This document shows, in pieces, positions 1 through 11,327 of a stretch of DNA of 64,000 bases. Origin of the DNA: Symsagittifera roscoffensis. Lineage: Eukaryota > Xenacoelomorpha > Acoela > Convolutidae. The notes beneath the pieces were generated by a model. That model was not told the DNA's origin and did no database searches. It saw nothing but the letters and a program-made list of their open reading frames with translations. The stretch covers positions 1,294,512-1,358,511 of the forward strand of contig NC_087070.1 of the NCBI RefSeq assembly GCF_963678635.1, written 5' to 3'. The position numbers and the translations under genes are program-made. Every line of letters begins with the position of its first letter. Position 1 is the stretch's first letter.

Positions 1-84
1 AAAATGATCACAGGTGAAATATCTTTTCAAATTTGAGCTCAAGACAAAAATACCTTTCGAATGATATAAAAAATTCCGTCAAAA

Positions 85-240
85 ATGGCTAGTTAAAAAG
101 TCGAAATTTGTCTGAAGAAAAAAAACCCAACCCGAGCACAAATATTCCGTTACTTTCGTATCGAAAGTCGGAACAAAAAACTCACCCCGAGCACAAGTAT
201 TCCGTTACTTTCGTATCGTCAGTCGGAACAAAAAGATTCA
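85..240 (+). repeat. Dispersed repeat with an internal 55-bp tandem duplication
   Basis: A block containing CCCGAGCACAA and TATTCCGTTACTTTCGTATC occurs twice with a 55-bp period (from 131 and from 186). The preceding text (AAAAGTCGAAATTTG) and the block itself recur in diverged form at about 33770-33850, where they form the left breakpoint of the 7.3-kb duplication. The short open frame across it is treated as fortuitous. Confidence 0.6.
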
Positions 241-765
241 AAAAATTGAAATATTTAGAATCAAGAATTACAAATTATGAAATTACAAGAAATAAAATTG
301 ATAATTAATGTAATGAAAATTGGATGAATAAAAAACAATCATGCTGTTGCTTCTAAGCCGACAAAAAGTAACAGATGAACAATGGGCCGACTCTTTCTAG
401 ATTTGAAAAGTATTTGGCTACTAGTAAAAATCGAATGTTCAAGAAATTGAGCATGTCAGCTGCAAAAATGATAGCATCACAAATGGTTCAGTGGTTTTGT
501 AATTTCGCAACCTTGGGCATGTTTTTCACTACTGTTTTATCATTAATTGATTAGTTTTCGCAATTATTGTTTTTTTTTAAGTCAGTATATGTTATTCTCG
601 CTCTCACACACTAATACTTTGCAGTTGATTTCAACCAGCTAAACATTAAACACTATTTGTAAGTATCAAGATTAAGTAACATCCATAAGAGTTAGATAAC
701 ATCCATAACATCCAGGCAATTACTTCACACTATTGATATTGAAATCGATTTTATAAAAACCATGA
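241..765. other. No gene seen
   Basis: This is AT-rich sequence with no open frame of note, no recognisable splice-bounded exon and no clear repeat. Confidence 0.5.
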
Positions 766-1913
766 CCCTCACCGAGCGTCCATGGATTTTAATCGATTAT
801 AATGGATTCTCGAGACAAAAATAATCTATTATAATTTATAACAGATGTACAATTCAGACCACGAAATCGATTATATTGCCATTATAATCGGTTATTTTTG
901 AAAAGAAAAAATCCATTATAATCGATTATAATCCAACATTTTGGCCACTGGAATCGATTATTTTTGCCAAGATAATTTATTATGACTAATTATTTTTGAA
1001 ATAAAAATTTGGTATAATTGATTATGATCCATTTCATTTTTAGAACTAAATTCGGTTATTTTTGCAGATATTTATCAAATTTTGCAAGCAATTTGCAAAA
1101 TATATGCCATGTCTTCTACTAATTGCCATGTTTCAACGTCAACCTCTCACCCCCTCAAATTTTTTACCTATACCCCCCAATCGCGGAGAGGAGGGGGAAA
1201 GGCGGTTGTGGTAAACTGTGAGGGAGGGCTTGGTAAGCTGCGGGGGTTGTAAACTGGAGGGGGAGGTGATAAACTGGCGGGGGGTGTTCACACTATGTGG
1301 GAGGTGTTCAACTAGGGGGAGAGGCCCCCCTCGGGGATTCGACCCCCTGCCGACCCAAAGGGTCCCCCTTTGATACTTTTTCAGAAATCCATTTTTGGCC
1401 GACCAATCCTAAAATTTTTCTAAAGGCGCCTTTGGCGCCAATATATACTAACTCTGAGGGGGAGTGCGCGCCAACAAAAACGCGATTTTTTTGTGAAATT
1501 TTTTCAAAAAGAGCCCAAAAACGGCTTTTTGACTGTTTTTTCAAAAACTTGCCTGCGTCGCAGAAAATTTAGCCAAAATTGGGGCAAAACAGTGCTTTGG
1601 GAGAGCTCGAAAAATCAATTTGGTCGACCTAAAAAAAAAAAAAGTCGTCAAAATTTTCGATTTTTTTGAAAATCTGCCACCCTTCCTCGAGAAAATCCTA
1701 GATCCGCCCCTGATTGTATTGATAAAAAATATTATGATATTAATCCGTTTTTAATGGATTATAATCGATTATAGTAGATTATATTGATATAAAAAATATT
1801 AGGATTATAATCTATTTTTAATGAATTATAATCGATTTTTTTTTGTAATTTTACGGATACTGACAATGAGATGTCAATATAATCGATTATGATCCATGGG
1901 CGCTCGGTGCGGG
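766..1913. mobile_element. Composite TIR element rich in AATCGATTATAAT palindromes
   Basis: The ends are inverted: CACCGAGCGTCCATGGAT near 770 and ATCCATGGGCGCTCGGTG near 1892, followed on both sides by TAATCGATTATA. The interior (780-1060 and 1725-1890) repeats the self-complementary core ATAATCGATTAT and variants many times. The middle is interrupted by G-rich sequence and a hAT-type fragment (about 1150-1711). I see no transposase frame and no convincing target-site duplication, so the superfamily is unknown. Confidence 0.6.
1311..1711 (+). mobile_element. Nested hAT-type MITE fragment
   Basis: The segment runs from CTAGGGGGAGAGGC to ATCCTAGATCCGCCCCTG. Its interior (GGGATTCGACCCCCTGCCGA, then CCATTTTTGGCCGACCAA) matches the intact MITE at 2746-3112. 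The left terminus is degraded and merges into degenerate G-rich TAAACTG-type repeats (about 1150-1310). The open frames on both strands here are fortuitous. Confidence 0.6.
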
Positions 1914-2129
1914 CAACATTCGCCAAGTTACGGACAAGTCTAACTCAACTGTGGAAAAACTAGAAAAATGTTTTGACGGTTTTCAACTGCTTTTGATTGC
2001 AATGTTTTCTACCGAGAGAAATTTCAATGAACGTTTTACGTATCTCTTGAAATAACAGCCCATCCCCCTCCTTTATGCAAAAGGAAAGAGTTGCTACTAA
2101 GTACAAAAATCAAATATGCTTAGCCGTTG

Positions 2130-2480
2130 ACAGGAGCGGTCCGCGGGGGGACCACTTCCCTCTCAATTCTAATTGCCAGTTTTTTCAAAAAGGTCCACGA
2201 TTTGGTATAAATTAACGACATCCATTTTTGGCCGGCCAACCTCAAAAACTTTTGGTATTTCGTACCAACGTAGTTTTTTTGGTATTTATTTTAAAAAACA
2301 AAGTGCTCAAAACGTCGGTTTTAGGTTTTTTTTTCCAAAAATGTCGGAAAAAGTAGGGTCCTTTTAGTATTTTTCGAGAATTATAAAAACGAATTGCTCG
2401 ACCTAAGACAATGATGGACAAATTTTCACATTTTTTTCAAATAACACCCCAACCCCTCCCTAAAAATTTCTTCGCACGCC
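2130..2480 (+). mobile_element. Strongly diverged relative of the hAT-type MITE
   Basis: It carries the family's internal landmarks (a G-run followed by a CCATTTTTGGCCGGCCAACC block, then GAATTGCTCGACCT and a C-rich end), but the termini are no longer clear. A further degraded relative lies at about 20830-21060. Confidence 0.4.
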
Positions 2481-2745
2481 ACTGGCCCCTTGAATAGTTA
2501 GTTGTTTATAGGGTTTGTAGGGGTAGCAGTTCGCTACCAGGCATCATAGAAGGGTAGTTAAAGAGATATGGTTTATTTGCCAAGATCGAAAAACAAAATC
2601 TGCCAAAGAAATAAATTCAACGCAGTAAAACTTCGATTACAATTAAGACGTAAGTCTGAATCTTTGTTTGTTATTACTTTGATTTCGACTACAGCTTCAA
2701 TTTCATATTTCGACTATGTGGTTAATTATGCTTTTATGTTGCATC

Positions 2746-3112
2746 CAGTAGCGGATTTAGGGGGAGGCGGACGCCCCTCCTCAGGGATTCGACCCCTGCC
2801 GATCGAAAGGGTCTCATCTTTGTACTTTTTGAGGTCTCCATTTTTGGCTGACTAACCTTAAAATTTTTCTAAAGGCAGGGGGGGCCGAAAAAATTTTTTG
2901 GTCAAAATTTTCCAAAAAGTTCCTAAAAATGCCTTTTTTCAAAAATTTGCCAGCGGCGCAGACAATTTGGCCAAATAAGGGTCATTATAGTGTTTTAGGA
3001 GAGCTCAAAAAATCAATTTGGTCGACCTTAAAAAAAAGGTCGACAAAATTTTCCCATTTTTTTTTTTGAAAATCCGCCCCCCCCCATCGATAAATTCCAA
3101 GGTCCGTGCCTG
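2746..3112 (+). mobile_element. hAT-type MITE, 367 bp, with an 8-bp target duplication
   Basis: The left end is CAGTAGCGGATTTAGGGG. The right end is a decayed inverse (GGTCCGTGCCTG) of the family end CAGGGGCGGATCTAGG. The element is flanked by perfect direct repeats GTTGCATC at 2738-2745 and 3113-3120. An 8-bp target duplication and CAG-starting inverted ends are typical of the hAT superfamily. There is no coding capacity, so it is non-autonomous. Confidence 0.8.
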
Positions 3113-3120
3113 GTTGCATC

Positions 3121-4957
3121 GACTTATATTTCAACCGTGGGATCAAATTTATGCGAGATGAACAGAGTTTTGAATTTCGAGTTGGACTGCAGGTTTTTAT
3201 GTATCGGGAATTTTAATTGGACATTAACAGTGGACAGGGGGCTGGATCTACTCTTCCGGTACGTAAATCACATGACTCGATCACCCGGGAAGAAAATTGA
3301 AACCACTAAAAATTTCGTGAGCTATATCATTTCAGTATTTCGATGATTCGATAAAAAATCCAGCCACTAAAACAGTTTGTTTACAACAAAATAATGGATA
3401 TAATTTATCTGAAAATCAAGTGATTCTTTTATATCTCTGCTAGGAGCCCTTTTTGAATTAGAAGCAGGCAAATGGATTTTGTCAAACATTACTCCCCCCA
3501 CCCCAATGGTGCTTAGTAAAAAAATTCCACCCCTATAAAATAATTCAGCGGTTAATCATATGCGATTTTTGCACCTTGTAACCTGGGTCGAGGTGCTCGA
3601 TTTATATTTCAATTTTCTCGACAAAGTTTTTAGAAGTGTTCAAAGTGCTCGACTTTACTCGTCCCAGTCCAGACATGATTTCAACTTCCAGACGAAAATT
3701 TTGTATTTTTCGGTTTTCTCAGCCAAATTTCAAAAATAAAAATAAAACATTTTTCGAAGGCATAAATATGTCTCGAACGTGCTCGACCTTTTTTTTGGTT
3801 TTGACGACCAAAATAACGTATGTTTTTAGACTTTGCAATTGACGTCTTTTTTTACTGTGCTTGACTAAACTAGGGTATGTTTCGACTGAATTTGTTTTGT
3901 CTTTGTGCTCGTCTTAAAACTGCTTTTTGACCGCTGATTTTTGGCAGCAAAGTTGCACCTGATCCTTTTTCAAAGTCAAAACGTAAGTCGATCACCTCAA
4001 CGCGGGAACAAATTCCTCTCAATTTTGCAAAATGCGCGAATGAAACTTTGCGATGAAAGTGTTACTTAAGTTTCCATAAATTAAAAATGTCTAGCTTTTT
4101 CCCCTAAAAAAAAAATTTAATATGTTTTAGTATATTGCGTTCAAGGAATATTCTCAAATGAGAAAACTAACTGATCATAGGGCAGTACTCTCACACATTA
4201 CGAGGCTAAATAGCACTGGGTAGGCGCAAAATTTTGTGTCTGTATACTCCTGGATTCGAGAGACAATATTTTAAACCTGTGAATATTTTGTGGGAGCGAT
4301 CAAAACGAAACAACAAAACAAAAACAAAGAGAGCGTCTTTGTCGCGGAATCCGCTAGCCATTCACAAAATACACTATTTGTTCGCAAGGCAGCTACACTG
4401 TATTTCGATACTTTCCATGTAAGTAATGAGTAATACTTTTCTCAAAAAATGTCTCAAAACCGTGATTTTTGTATGACTTGAAAGCGTGCGTGTTTTTTTT
4501 AAAGCTATGAGTTCATCTTAATAATCAAATGCATTAAAATAGTAAATTATGGCTCAAACAAAACATTCTGCGTCATTATTCAATTCATATGAATGAAAAA
4601 CTCAATCTAGATTACATGGCAGGTGACAAAAAAACTCGGAAATTTTTGTTTGGCCTTAAAAGTAACTTGCGACTACAAACAAGAAAAATTATTTCTCCAT
4701 TTTTTAACCATTTTGGAAACAATTACGATAATTATTTTTTTATTAAACTGAATTTTGTGACAAGCACTTTTCGTGTAGGTCAACACAGGAAAACTCGTGC
4801 AAACGTTCATGGGAAAGTTTCAGACAACGTTTTATCCAGAATTTAATGATCAGAACCTCAAAATATAGAGTTCAATAACGTAACTGTCACCAATTACAGG
4901 TTTTTACTGGTTTAAAACAGCACAAAAACAACATTCTGCTTTTCCTTAAAAAATTAG
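3121..4957. other. Intergenic, no gene seen
   Basis: The sequence is AT-rich, with several short open frames lacking domain content or flanking splice signals. A local run of phrases such as GTGCTCGAC (about 3590-3970) hints at a degenerate repeat. I find no recognisable gene. Confidence 0.45.
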
Positions 4958-5035
4958 ACAATAAGCCAAAAAGCAGGGGAAAAAATTGTTCGTAGAACAA
5001 TAAGCCAAAAAGCAGGGGAAAAAATTGTTCGTAGA
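4958..5035 (+). repeat. Exact 39-bp tandem duplication
   Basis: The 39-bp unit starting ACAATAAGCCAAAAAGCAGG and ending TTGTTCGTAGA is present twice without mismatch (4958-4996 and 4997-5035). It directly abuts the perfect hairpin at 5040-5089. Confidence 0.9.
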
Positions 5036-5039
5036 AAAA

Positions 5040-5089
5040 ACTTTGTCCTGATGCAAGGCGTTAAATGAAGCCTTGCATCAGGACAAAGT
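5040..5089. repeat. Perfect inverted repeat: 20-bp arms, 10-bp loop
   Basis: The left arm ACTTTGTCCTGATGCAAGGC (5040-5059) and its exact reverse complement (5070-5089) flank a 10-nt spacer GTTAAATGAA. No decay is visible in the arms. Confidence 0.92.
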
Positions 5090-5099
5090 CAAGAAAGGG

Positions 5100-5330
5100 C
5101 AGGTAAACGGTCTGCCTGAGGTTGTATTAAGCTGATGATGCTATGGAAGGTCTCCATCTTCGGCTCTATCTGAGCGCCCTCAAGCTTTGCAGTCAAATGA
5201 ATTTTTTCTTAGCGGCCACAGCCTTCACCATCGCGCCATTGATGAAAAAGTTGACGCAAATTCCGAATGTGATCTGTTGGCAGGGACCTGCCTCGAGTAA
5301 TAAAAAGTGTCCGATTTGAGGCCTCAAACT
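5100..5330 (-). other. GC-richer island, possibly a gene relic
   Basis: This block is visibly richer in G and C than its surroundings. On the minus strand an acceptor-like CCTGCCAACAG is followed by an open stretch reading ITFGICVNFF-INGAMVKAVAAK and then a stop at 5193. It could be a terminal exon or a pseudogene fragment. I do not recognise a family and assign no function. Confidence 0.2.
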
Positions 5331-5339
5331 AGGACGCAT

Positions 5340-6919
5340 TTTCACACCCCAAATGTTTCTCAAAGAATAAAGACAACGGCTCAGGAAAAATATTAATAAA
5401 ATGTCCACAGGGGGACCCCTTGGTGCTTGTTAGGGACAAATTATCTGAAGACTGGCCGTCCGATCCCCCGCCCTTTTTAATCCACCCTGGTTCTCCCAAC
5501 GCAAATTATCGATACCTGAGTACGTATCAGTTAGAAATCATTTATGAAACAATCTCTTGACAGTGCTAAGTTTACTCTGTTCAGAGATCAAATAATTTCA
5601 GATACAAGTACATTACATCGATTTTTCAGTGCTGTAACAATACTGGAATTTTTAAAACTTTTTGTCGCCCTTTTAGTTGAGTCAATTTAGTTGATCCAAA
5701 TATAACGTTTCTAGGAACAAACATTATTGCTTCGGATTTAACATTGCGCGTGAGAAAACAAAATTTGTACACATAATTTTTTTCATTGAAAAAACTACTT
5801 GAGGCTCAATGAAGGACCATGAGAACACTCCACACTTTCACTTGATATGAGCAAGCTTGTCAAAATGTTGAAGTGGAGTAAAGGTATGTAATATAAATTA
5901 TAAATGAGGTACAGAGGAGACACAAACTTCTCAAAACTTTATTGCAGAAAAAGTTAAACACAAAAGCGATGCAAAATCAACACATTGCACTACAAAATAG
6001 TGAATGCAAAACAAAGCATTGTTCAAAGAATTACTTCAAAAATTGAAAAATCACAGCTACTAAATCTTCATCTTTGTATCGGATAAGTTCATAAACAGCC
6101 CATAAAAAATAATTTATCCAGCGTCAACAAAGGCGACAAGTGTTGGGTCAAAACCTGTTGAGCCAATAACAAAACTGTTGTCATAAAAAATTTCATTAAC
6201 AGTTTTTAGGACCAATCAAAACTAAAACACATAATATCAAACGAATATATTTCTCCCTCGCAATTACGCAAAGTAAGTGGACTAAGTCGATATGACATAA
6301 AACGAAACTGTTCCAATATTAAAAAAAAAAAAAAAAAAATCAAAAAAACAAAACTCAAAATCAGACATGGTAAATTTACAAATTTGAAAATTTTCAATTA
6401 CAGTAAAAACTGTCTAAATTGGAACAAAGTCCACGCTTTAAAAAGCAAACCAAAAAACCCTATCAATTAAAAAAAATGGCGTTCAAAAAACGGAAAACGG
6501 AACGACAGAAACTCGAACGAAAATCACAAAATCACGAGCCCGAAAAAAATGAGAAAATTTTTGAAAAGATAATTACAACCTGAAACTGGCTTGAACTAAT
6601 TACTATTTAAGTAATTCAACTTTTTTTGAATTTTCAAGAAATCGAGCTTGTCAGAAGATCCTCTAGAAGAGTGGACAAATTTATTTACGGGGAAAAAAAT
6701 CTAGTACCCGATTGCAATACCCTTGCTTATCGCAAGGGTAGTACATTTTGAAACTCCGCATCAGATTTGATTTTTTGTAACAAAAAGAAAGATGAATTTA
6801 ATGGAATTTGCATGAAAATAATTTTAAAACTTTTCTACTCCAAAACTTTGACTATTTTTTTTTCAAAATATACAGATCTAAACATTCTACTTATATAGAC
6901 ATTGTTAATTGGAATTTGC
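5340..6919. other. Intergenic / probable 3' flank of the SLC17 gene
   Basis: No gene is seen. The part next to 6919 probably includes the SLC17 3' UTR. Around 6680-6745 is one copy of a dispersed repeat (TCTAGTACCCGATTGCAATA followed by the hairpin CCCTTGC-TTATC-GCAAGGG). Other copies lie at 54440-54499 plus 58142-58160 (split by the BEL element) and at about 63795-63855. Confidence 0.5.
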
Positions 6920-8407
6920 TCAAGTTTCTACTTGAAATGAGTCAGTAATGGCCCAAGGTTGAATATTTCCTGAAGCTAGCAACAAAAAGGTAAATCCACC
7001 AAACCAAGATACAGCAGCGAATGCATAAAAAGTGTGGAGCCATAACTCTGAACTATGGATGTTATCTTGGGTAATTTTGTTGACCATAATAGGCGCAAGA
7101 AAGCCGGTAGTGGTTGAAAATGTATTCGTGATCCCAAAAAGAACACCAGCAAACTGTGGGGCGATGTCAATAGAGTTGCAGTAAAACCCGCTAAAGTTCA
7201 TCCCGTAGAACAAAAGCCCAACTGATATAAAAAAAACAGCCAATGCTGAATTACAGCCAGCGTATCCGGCTAACACTAAAAATACACCAGATAAAACAGC
7301 ACTAGCGAATTGATTAAACTTGCGAATGAAAGTTGTTGAGACATATCTTCGGTTTAGGAGGAAGTCTGTTATTTGAGACGTAAGAATAGCTCCTATGAAA
7401 CAACCAAGCCAAGGTATTGCACTCAGAAAACCATTTGCAGCTATGTCAAAGTTCAGAACGTTCGACAAATACTGGGGAAGACAAGACATCATTCCATAGT
7501 TCATAAAAATTGAGCAAAAACCGGCAACTAAAATCGCGTAAAATGGCAAACTCGTCAACATTCCTTTCCACGGAATCGCATGTGATTTGCTCTCGTCTAC
7601 TTGAGAATTATTTTTAATAAACTGTTTTTCGCATTCCGAGATTCTAGGGTGTGTGTCTGGTGAGTCGAACACCACAAAGCACCAAACAATATACCATATA
7701 ATGGCCAATAAGCCGTTGCCATAGAAACCCAACGGCCATCCGCTCCATAAGTCAAGAGTGCACAAGTAGCCGATTATAGGTTGGGTGATCATATTGCCGA
7801 AACTCGAACCCGACGCTGATAAAGCGGCCATCATGCTACGTTCGTTTTTTGGCGCCCATCGGCTAATTAAATGGCTAAAAGCTGGAAAAGTTGCAGATTC
7901 GGCTATGCCTTCGAACACACGGATAACAATTAACCAATTTACTCCTAAATATGAAACCGGAGGCGTGAACAATGTTAAAACGCCAGTCATAAACACTCCA
8001 AAGCCAAACAAATGTTTCCCTCCATATTTTGAAGCCAAATAACCGGCCGGTATTTGAGTTATCATATAGCCGTAATAAAACGCTCCAAGTACATTAGCTT
8101 GCTGAGTTGTCGACCAATCAAAAGTTCCTTCTTCGGCGTAGTTAGAACTTGAGTTCGATTCCCGGACCGGGCAATTTTCATTTATGGTGTCGTTATCGTC
8201 GTAACTCTCTGTAAAAGTCATGGCAACTAAAGCTACACTTATGTTAACTCGCATAGAATAAACGAGGAAAAATCCGAGAAAGCCCATCATAACTAATTGA
8301 AACCTAGTCGAAAAGAGCCGACCTTTAAATGTTTCGTGATACTCATAAGCTCTGGCAACAAAAATTTTGCTCCCTGATGAGTCATCACTAGAGAAAGACT
8401 CCTCCAT
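6920..8407 (-). CDS. SLC17A: SLC17-family anion transporter (sialin/VGLUT class)
   Basis: A single uninterrupted frame encodes 495 aa, the usual length for a 12-segment major-facilitator transporter of the SLC17 family. These proteins move organic anions (sialic acid, glutamate, phosphate, nucleotides) across lysosomal, vesicular or plasma membranes. Hallmarks in order: an acidic cytosolic N-terminus; the first membrane segment ending in RVNISVALVAM (about residues 53-63); a glycosylatable lumenal loop; FDWSTTQQANVLGAFYYGY and then TQIPAGYLASKYGG (about 95-130); and the A-motif-like ISRWAPKNERSMM (about 183-195). Later segments run to a short cytosolic tail. The ATG at 8407 is the first in frame. 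There are no introns. Substrate cannot be told from sequence; sialin-like is the most cautious reading. Intronlessness may reflect retroposition or simple intron loss. Confidence 0.93.
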   Translation of the reverse strand: MEESFSSDDSSGSKIFVARAYEYHETFKGRLFSTRFQLVMMGFLGFFLVYSMRVNISVALVAMTFTESYDDNDTINENCPVRESNSSSNYAEEGTFDWSTTQQANVLGAFYYGYMITQIPAGYLASKYGGKHLFGFGVFMTGVLTLFTPPVSYLGVNWLIVIRVFEGIAESATFPAFSHLISRWAPKNERSMMAALSASGSSFGNMITQPIIGYLCTLDLWSGWPLGFYGNGLLAIIWYIVWCFVVFDSPDTHPRISECEKQFIKNNSQVDESKSHAIPWKGMLTSLPFYAILVAGFCSIFMNYGMMSCLPQYLSNVLNFDIAANGFLSAIPWLGCFIGAILTSQITDFLLNRRYVSTTFIRKFNQFASAVLSGVFLVLAGYAGCNSALAVFFISVGLLFYGMNFSGFYCNSIDIAPQFAGVLFGITNTFSTTTGFLAPIMVNKITQDNIHSSELWLHTFYAFAAVSWFGGFTFLLLASGNIQPWAITDSFQVET

Positions 8408-10008
8408 TTTTAATAAACAAATTACAATGAATATTTTTCAAAAGATACGCGCTATTAGGGAAGACTAATGGATACCAAAATGAATGGCTATTCGATGAAT
8501 TTGTCAAATCACCAGGTAAAACGCAACAATACAGGATATCAACATTCAGTTTTGGTTGACTTTTATCATTCTAAGTCAGTACGAAACAGACCAACGAACT
8601 TGGGTTCAAAGTTCAAGGGGTTCTAGGGTAAATACTAATGTGGCTGAAACAAAAGTCAAATTCAGTTTAAAAGAATTGAATGAATATACCTAGTTTCAAA
8701 ATTGATGTGAATGAGAGCATAGCAGAATTTTAGTCGACTTGATGGTTTTGTAACTAACGTCAAACAATAACAAAGAAAAACTAAATTATACGTAGAGGCT
8801 AATTAATTTTCGGCAAAAATGTAGACCACTAGATCAAAAAAAGGTGCAATTAACTCGACAAAATACTAGCAGACATCTAGCAGTCTGAGCCATCTAATTA
8901 GCCGTAACTTTGCGAAAAGTGATTACAGTTTTGATTACTGTTTTTTTTTTCGCTAAGCTTGCAAATTGAAGTATTTAAACGTGCTAAACTTATAAAATAT
9001 AATATTTTTAGTGATTTGAGGAACTTCGGGGAAATTGTTTGAAATTTTGTTGAATTTAGTAAAAACCTAAAATTGCAAAACCCTACTGCTCAGAACAGAA
9101 GGCAAAAAAAGCATATCCATAAGCTTGAAAAACTCCAGCCAAAATCTTAGAGGTTTTTTGCAAGATAATCTATTCAAATGTAAGCTATTCAATTTCAATT
9201 TTCAAACCTCTATTAGATGTATTAAATCTCCATGTAAGTAATCAATATCGTCTTAGCTAATACTCCTGCAAAAAAGCAAGTCGTAATTACACACTGACAA
9301 TAGAGCAAAAAAAACCAGATCAAACACAACAAGTGAGAATAAGACAAAAATAATATGTAAAATCTATAAAGGAAAAATATAGAAGAAAAATTCCATTTCG
9401 CAATATGAAAATTGATCTTAAAGATTTCGAAATCATTCGCATAGCTATGGCTTTCTGCCGCCATCAAGTCTCTTGGCGGATGCTCCAATCTTCGGCATCA
9501 GGCAGCAGAGTGATGCTTTTGATGAAACAAAAGTGCGTTCGCGCTTCACAAAATACGCGCTGCACATCGAGCAAAATCTTACACAAAATTTTGCATCACA
9601 ATTCTCGATTGCGATAAAAAATGGAATGAGATGAAAACGAAGAAAAAAAAGCTAACAAAAAATTTTCAGGCCTGATTGTAATTTAAAGGCTTTTTACAAC
9701 TAAAACAGTCGTAAGCAAAAACTCAGCGTACAAAAAACTTTCGCAGTCATTGATTAATAAATCAATATACAATGTCTTAATCAACTGAAAATGTAAATTC
9801 AAATTTTCAAGTTATTCGAGGGCAACCACGATCCACTTGTGAACTCAATAAAGTTCATATCTCTGATTTGACAAATTAAACCACATCAACGAGTCATTCA
9901 CCTTATATTGTTCATTGCATAAAAAAAATTCGATTAAAAAAGAAAATTATTCAAAATTGTTTATTAAAGCAGCAAAAATTATTGGAACTAAATAATAAAC
10001 ACCATTAG
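8408..10008. other. Intergenic / SLC17 5' flank, no gene seen
   Basis: The sequence is AT-rich. Upstream of the SLC17 ATG I see no acceptor AG that would indicate a 5' intron. A short GC-richer patch at about 9450-9570, containing GCGTTCGCGCTTCACA, resembles decayed SINE tails elsewhere in the window. No coding exon is supported. Confidence 0.45.
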
Positions 10009-10136
10009 CAGTAGCGGATTTAGGGGGGTGGTCAAATTAGTGTCTTTGTAGTGGTTTCGGAGAGCCCAGAAAATCAATTTAGTCGACCAAAAAAATCTGC
10101 CCCCTCCCCCTCGAGAAATTCTTAGATCTGCGCCTG
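10009..10136 (+). mobile_element. hAT-type MITE, internally deleted (128 bp)
   Basis: The ends are CAGTAGCGGATTTAGGGG and AATTCTTAGATCTGCGCCTG, matching the family at 2746-3112 but with most of the interior missing. Perfect 8-bp direct repeats ACCATTAG flank it at 10001-10008 and 10137-10144. Confidence 0.85.
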
Positions 10137-11327
10137 ACCATTAGACAGATAGGAAAAGAATACATTGAAATTGTACGAAAAAAGTGTTGAAACAAGAAAA
10201 ATTACGTCTTGCGACAAGTTAGCTGAGAACCCATTTAGCATAAGCAGACTCGCATTGATTCGAGAACGAAGAATTGCCGCATAATTTTTTTGCAATTTTA
10301 AAGATTCTGGTCAAGTCAAAACGACTGATTTTTGTTATCCCAGGAATCGACTTAACCTTTGCGCCAAAAAAAAACAAGAACAGTAGCTGCAACTTGATTT
10401 GCTAAAAAGTAACTTTGAGTAGTCGAAAAAAGACATATGAACAATTCGTAACGCGGCAGCTGGTTAGTACATGTATGTACGTACTATCAGAGCTGATTGC
10501 AAGGGTGAAGAGATGATGAGTGCTTTATTAATTATTGAAGTTTTTTATCCTGGAGAACTGCTTTGAAAGCTACAAAACTCAAAGGCCAAAATTAAAGAGC
10601 GTGAACAAAGTTTCTCGGAAGTTCATAAAAAATCAAATGAAATATATTGGTGGTAGTTCACTTCCTTTTTTTGCAATTAAAGCTAAAATTTGCGTACATT
10701 TAGTCCAAGTAACAATAAAACGTGTTTGAAATGAGACAAATAAAGTCGGTATCCGTGCATAGGATCACTAATGTTACACCCAATTTCAGCACAAAAAATG
10801 ATCAAGTGGAAAAACCGAAAAAAATATCAACATATTTTTTCACGACGCAAAAGCGTGAGGCCCATAAGTACGCAAATTATAATAAAAAAACCTGTTCATT
10901 CATATTTAAAAACTTATGCTGATACCATTAGTCGTAGATTTTTAAAGCATCATGCGTTTTTGACTAAATTCAAATCGAAAAAGCAAAGTTTCAGCTGTTT
11001 TTCATCAAATTTTTTGCGATTGGCAAGCGTTATCAAAAAACAGATTTCTGGATTATCAATTTGTTAAATCAAGTCAATTGAACCATTGGATAGCTCGGTT
11101 TATAGTAAATTCAATTTTTGTAACTTTTCGGGCACCTTTGTTCTGGGATTGTGAAGATCTTAGGCTTGAATTTGGCCAGGGCGTGTTTTTTTAAACGGAA
11201 ATTGTTCCCTTTCAAAAAAAAAATTGCCGGCATATTTTTTGTCTGCTGAGTTGTCGCATCACTGACTTTTTGTGCTGTATCAATGTTGCTTTCTAATGAA
11301 AAATATAAAAAACACTTTTAACTTGAG
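10137..11327. other. Intergenic, no gene seen
   Basis: Overlapping short open frames at 10722-11067 are AT-driven and show no domain. No splice-bounded coding exon is apparent. Confidence 0.45.

Noticed and set aside
6680-6745. Hairpin CCCTTGC-TTATC-GCAAGGG followed on the minus strand by CTAG, resembling a Helitron 3' end
   Set aside because: Similarity between copies continues about 30 nt past CTAG, so CTAG is not the element boundary, and no Rep/helicase sequence or 5' TC end is visible.
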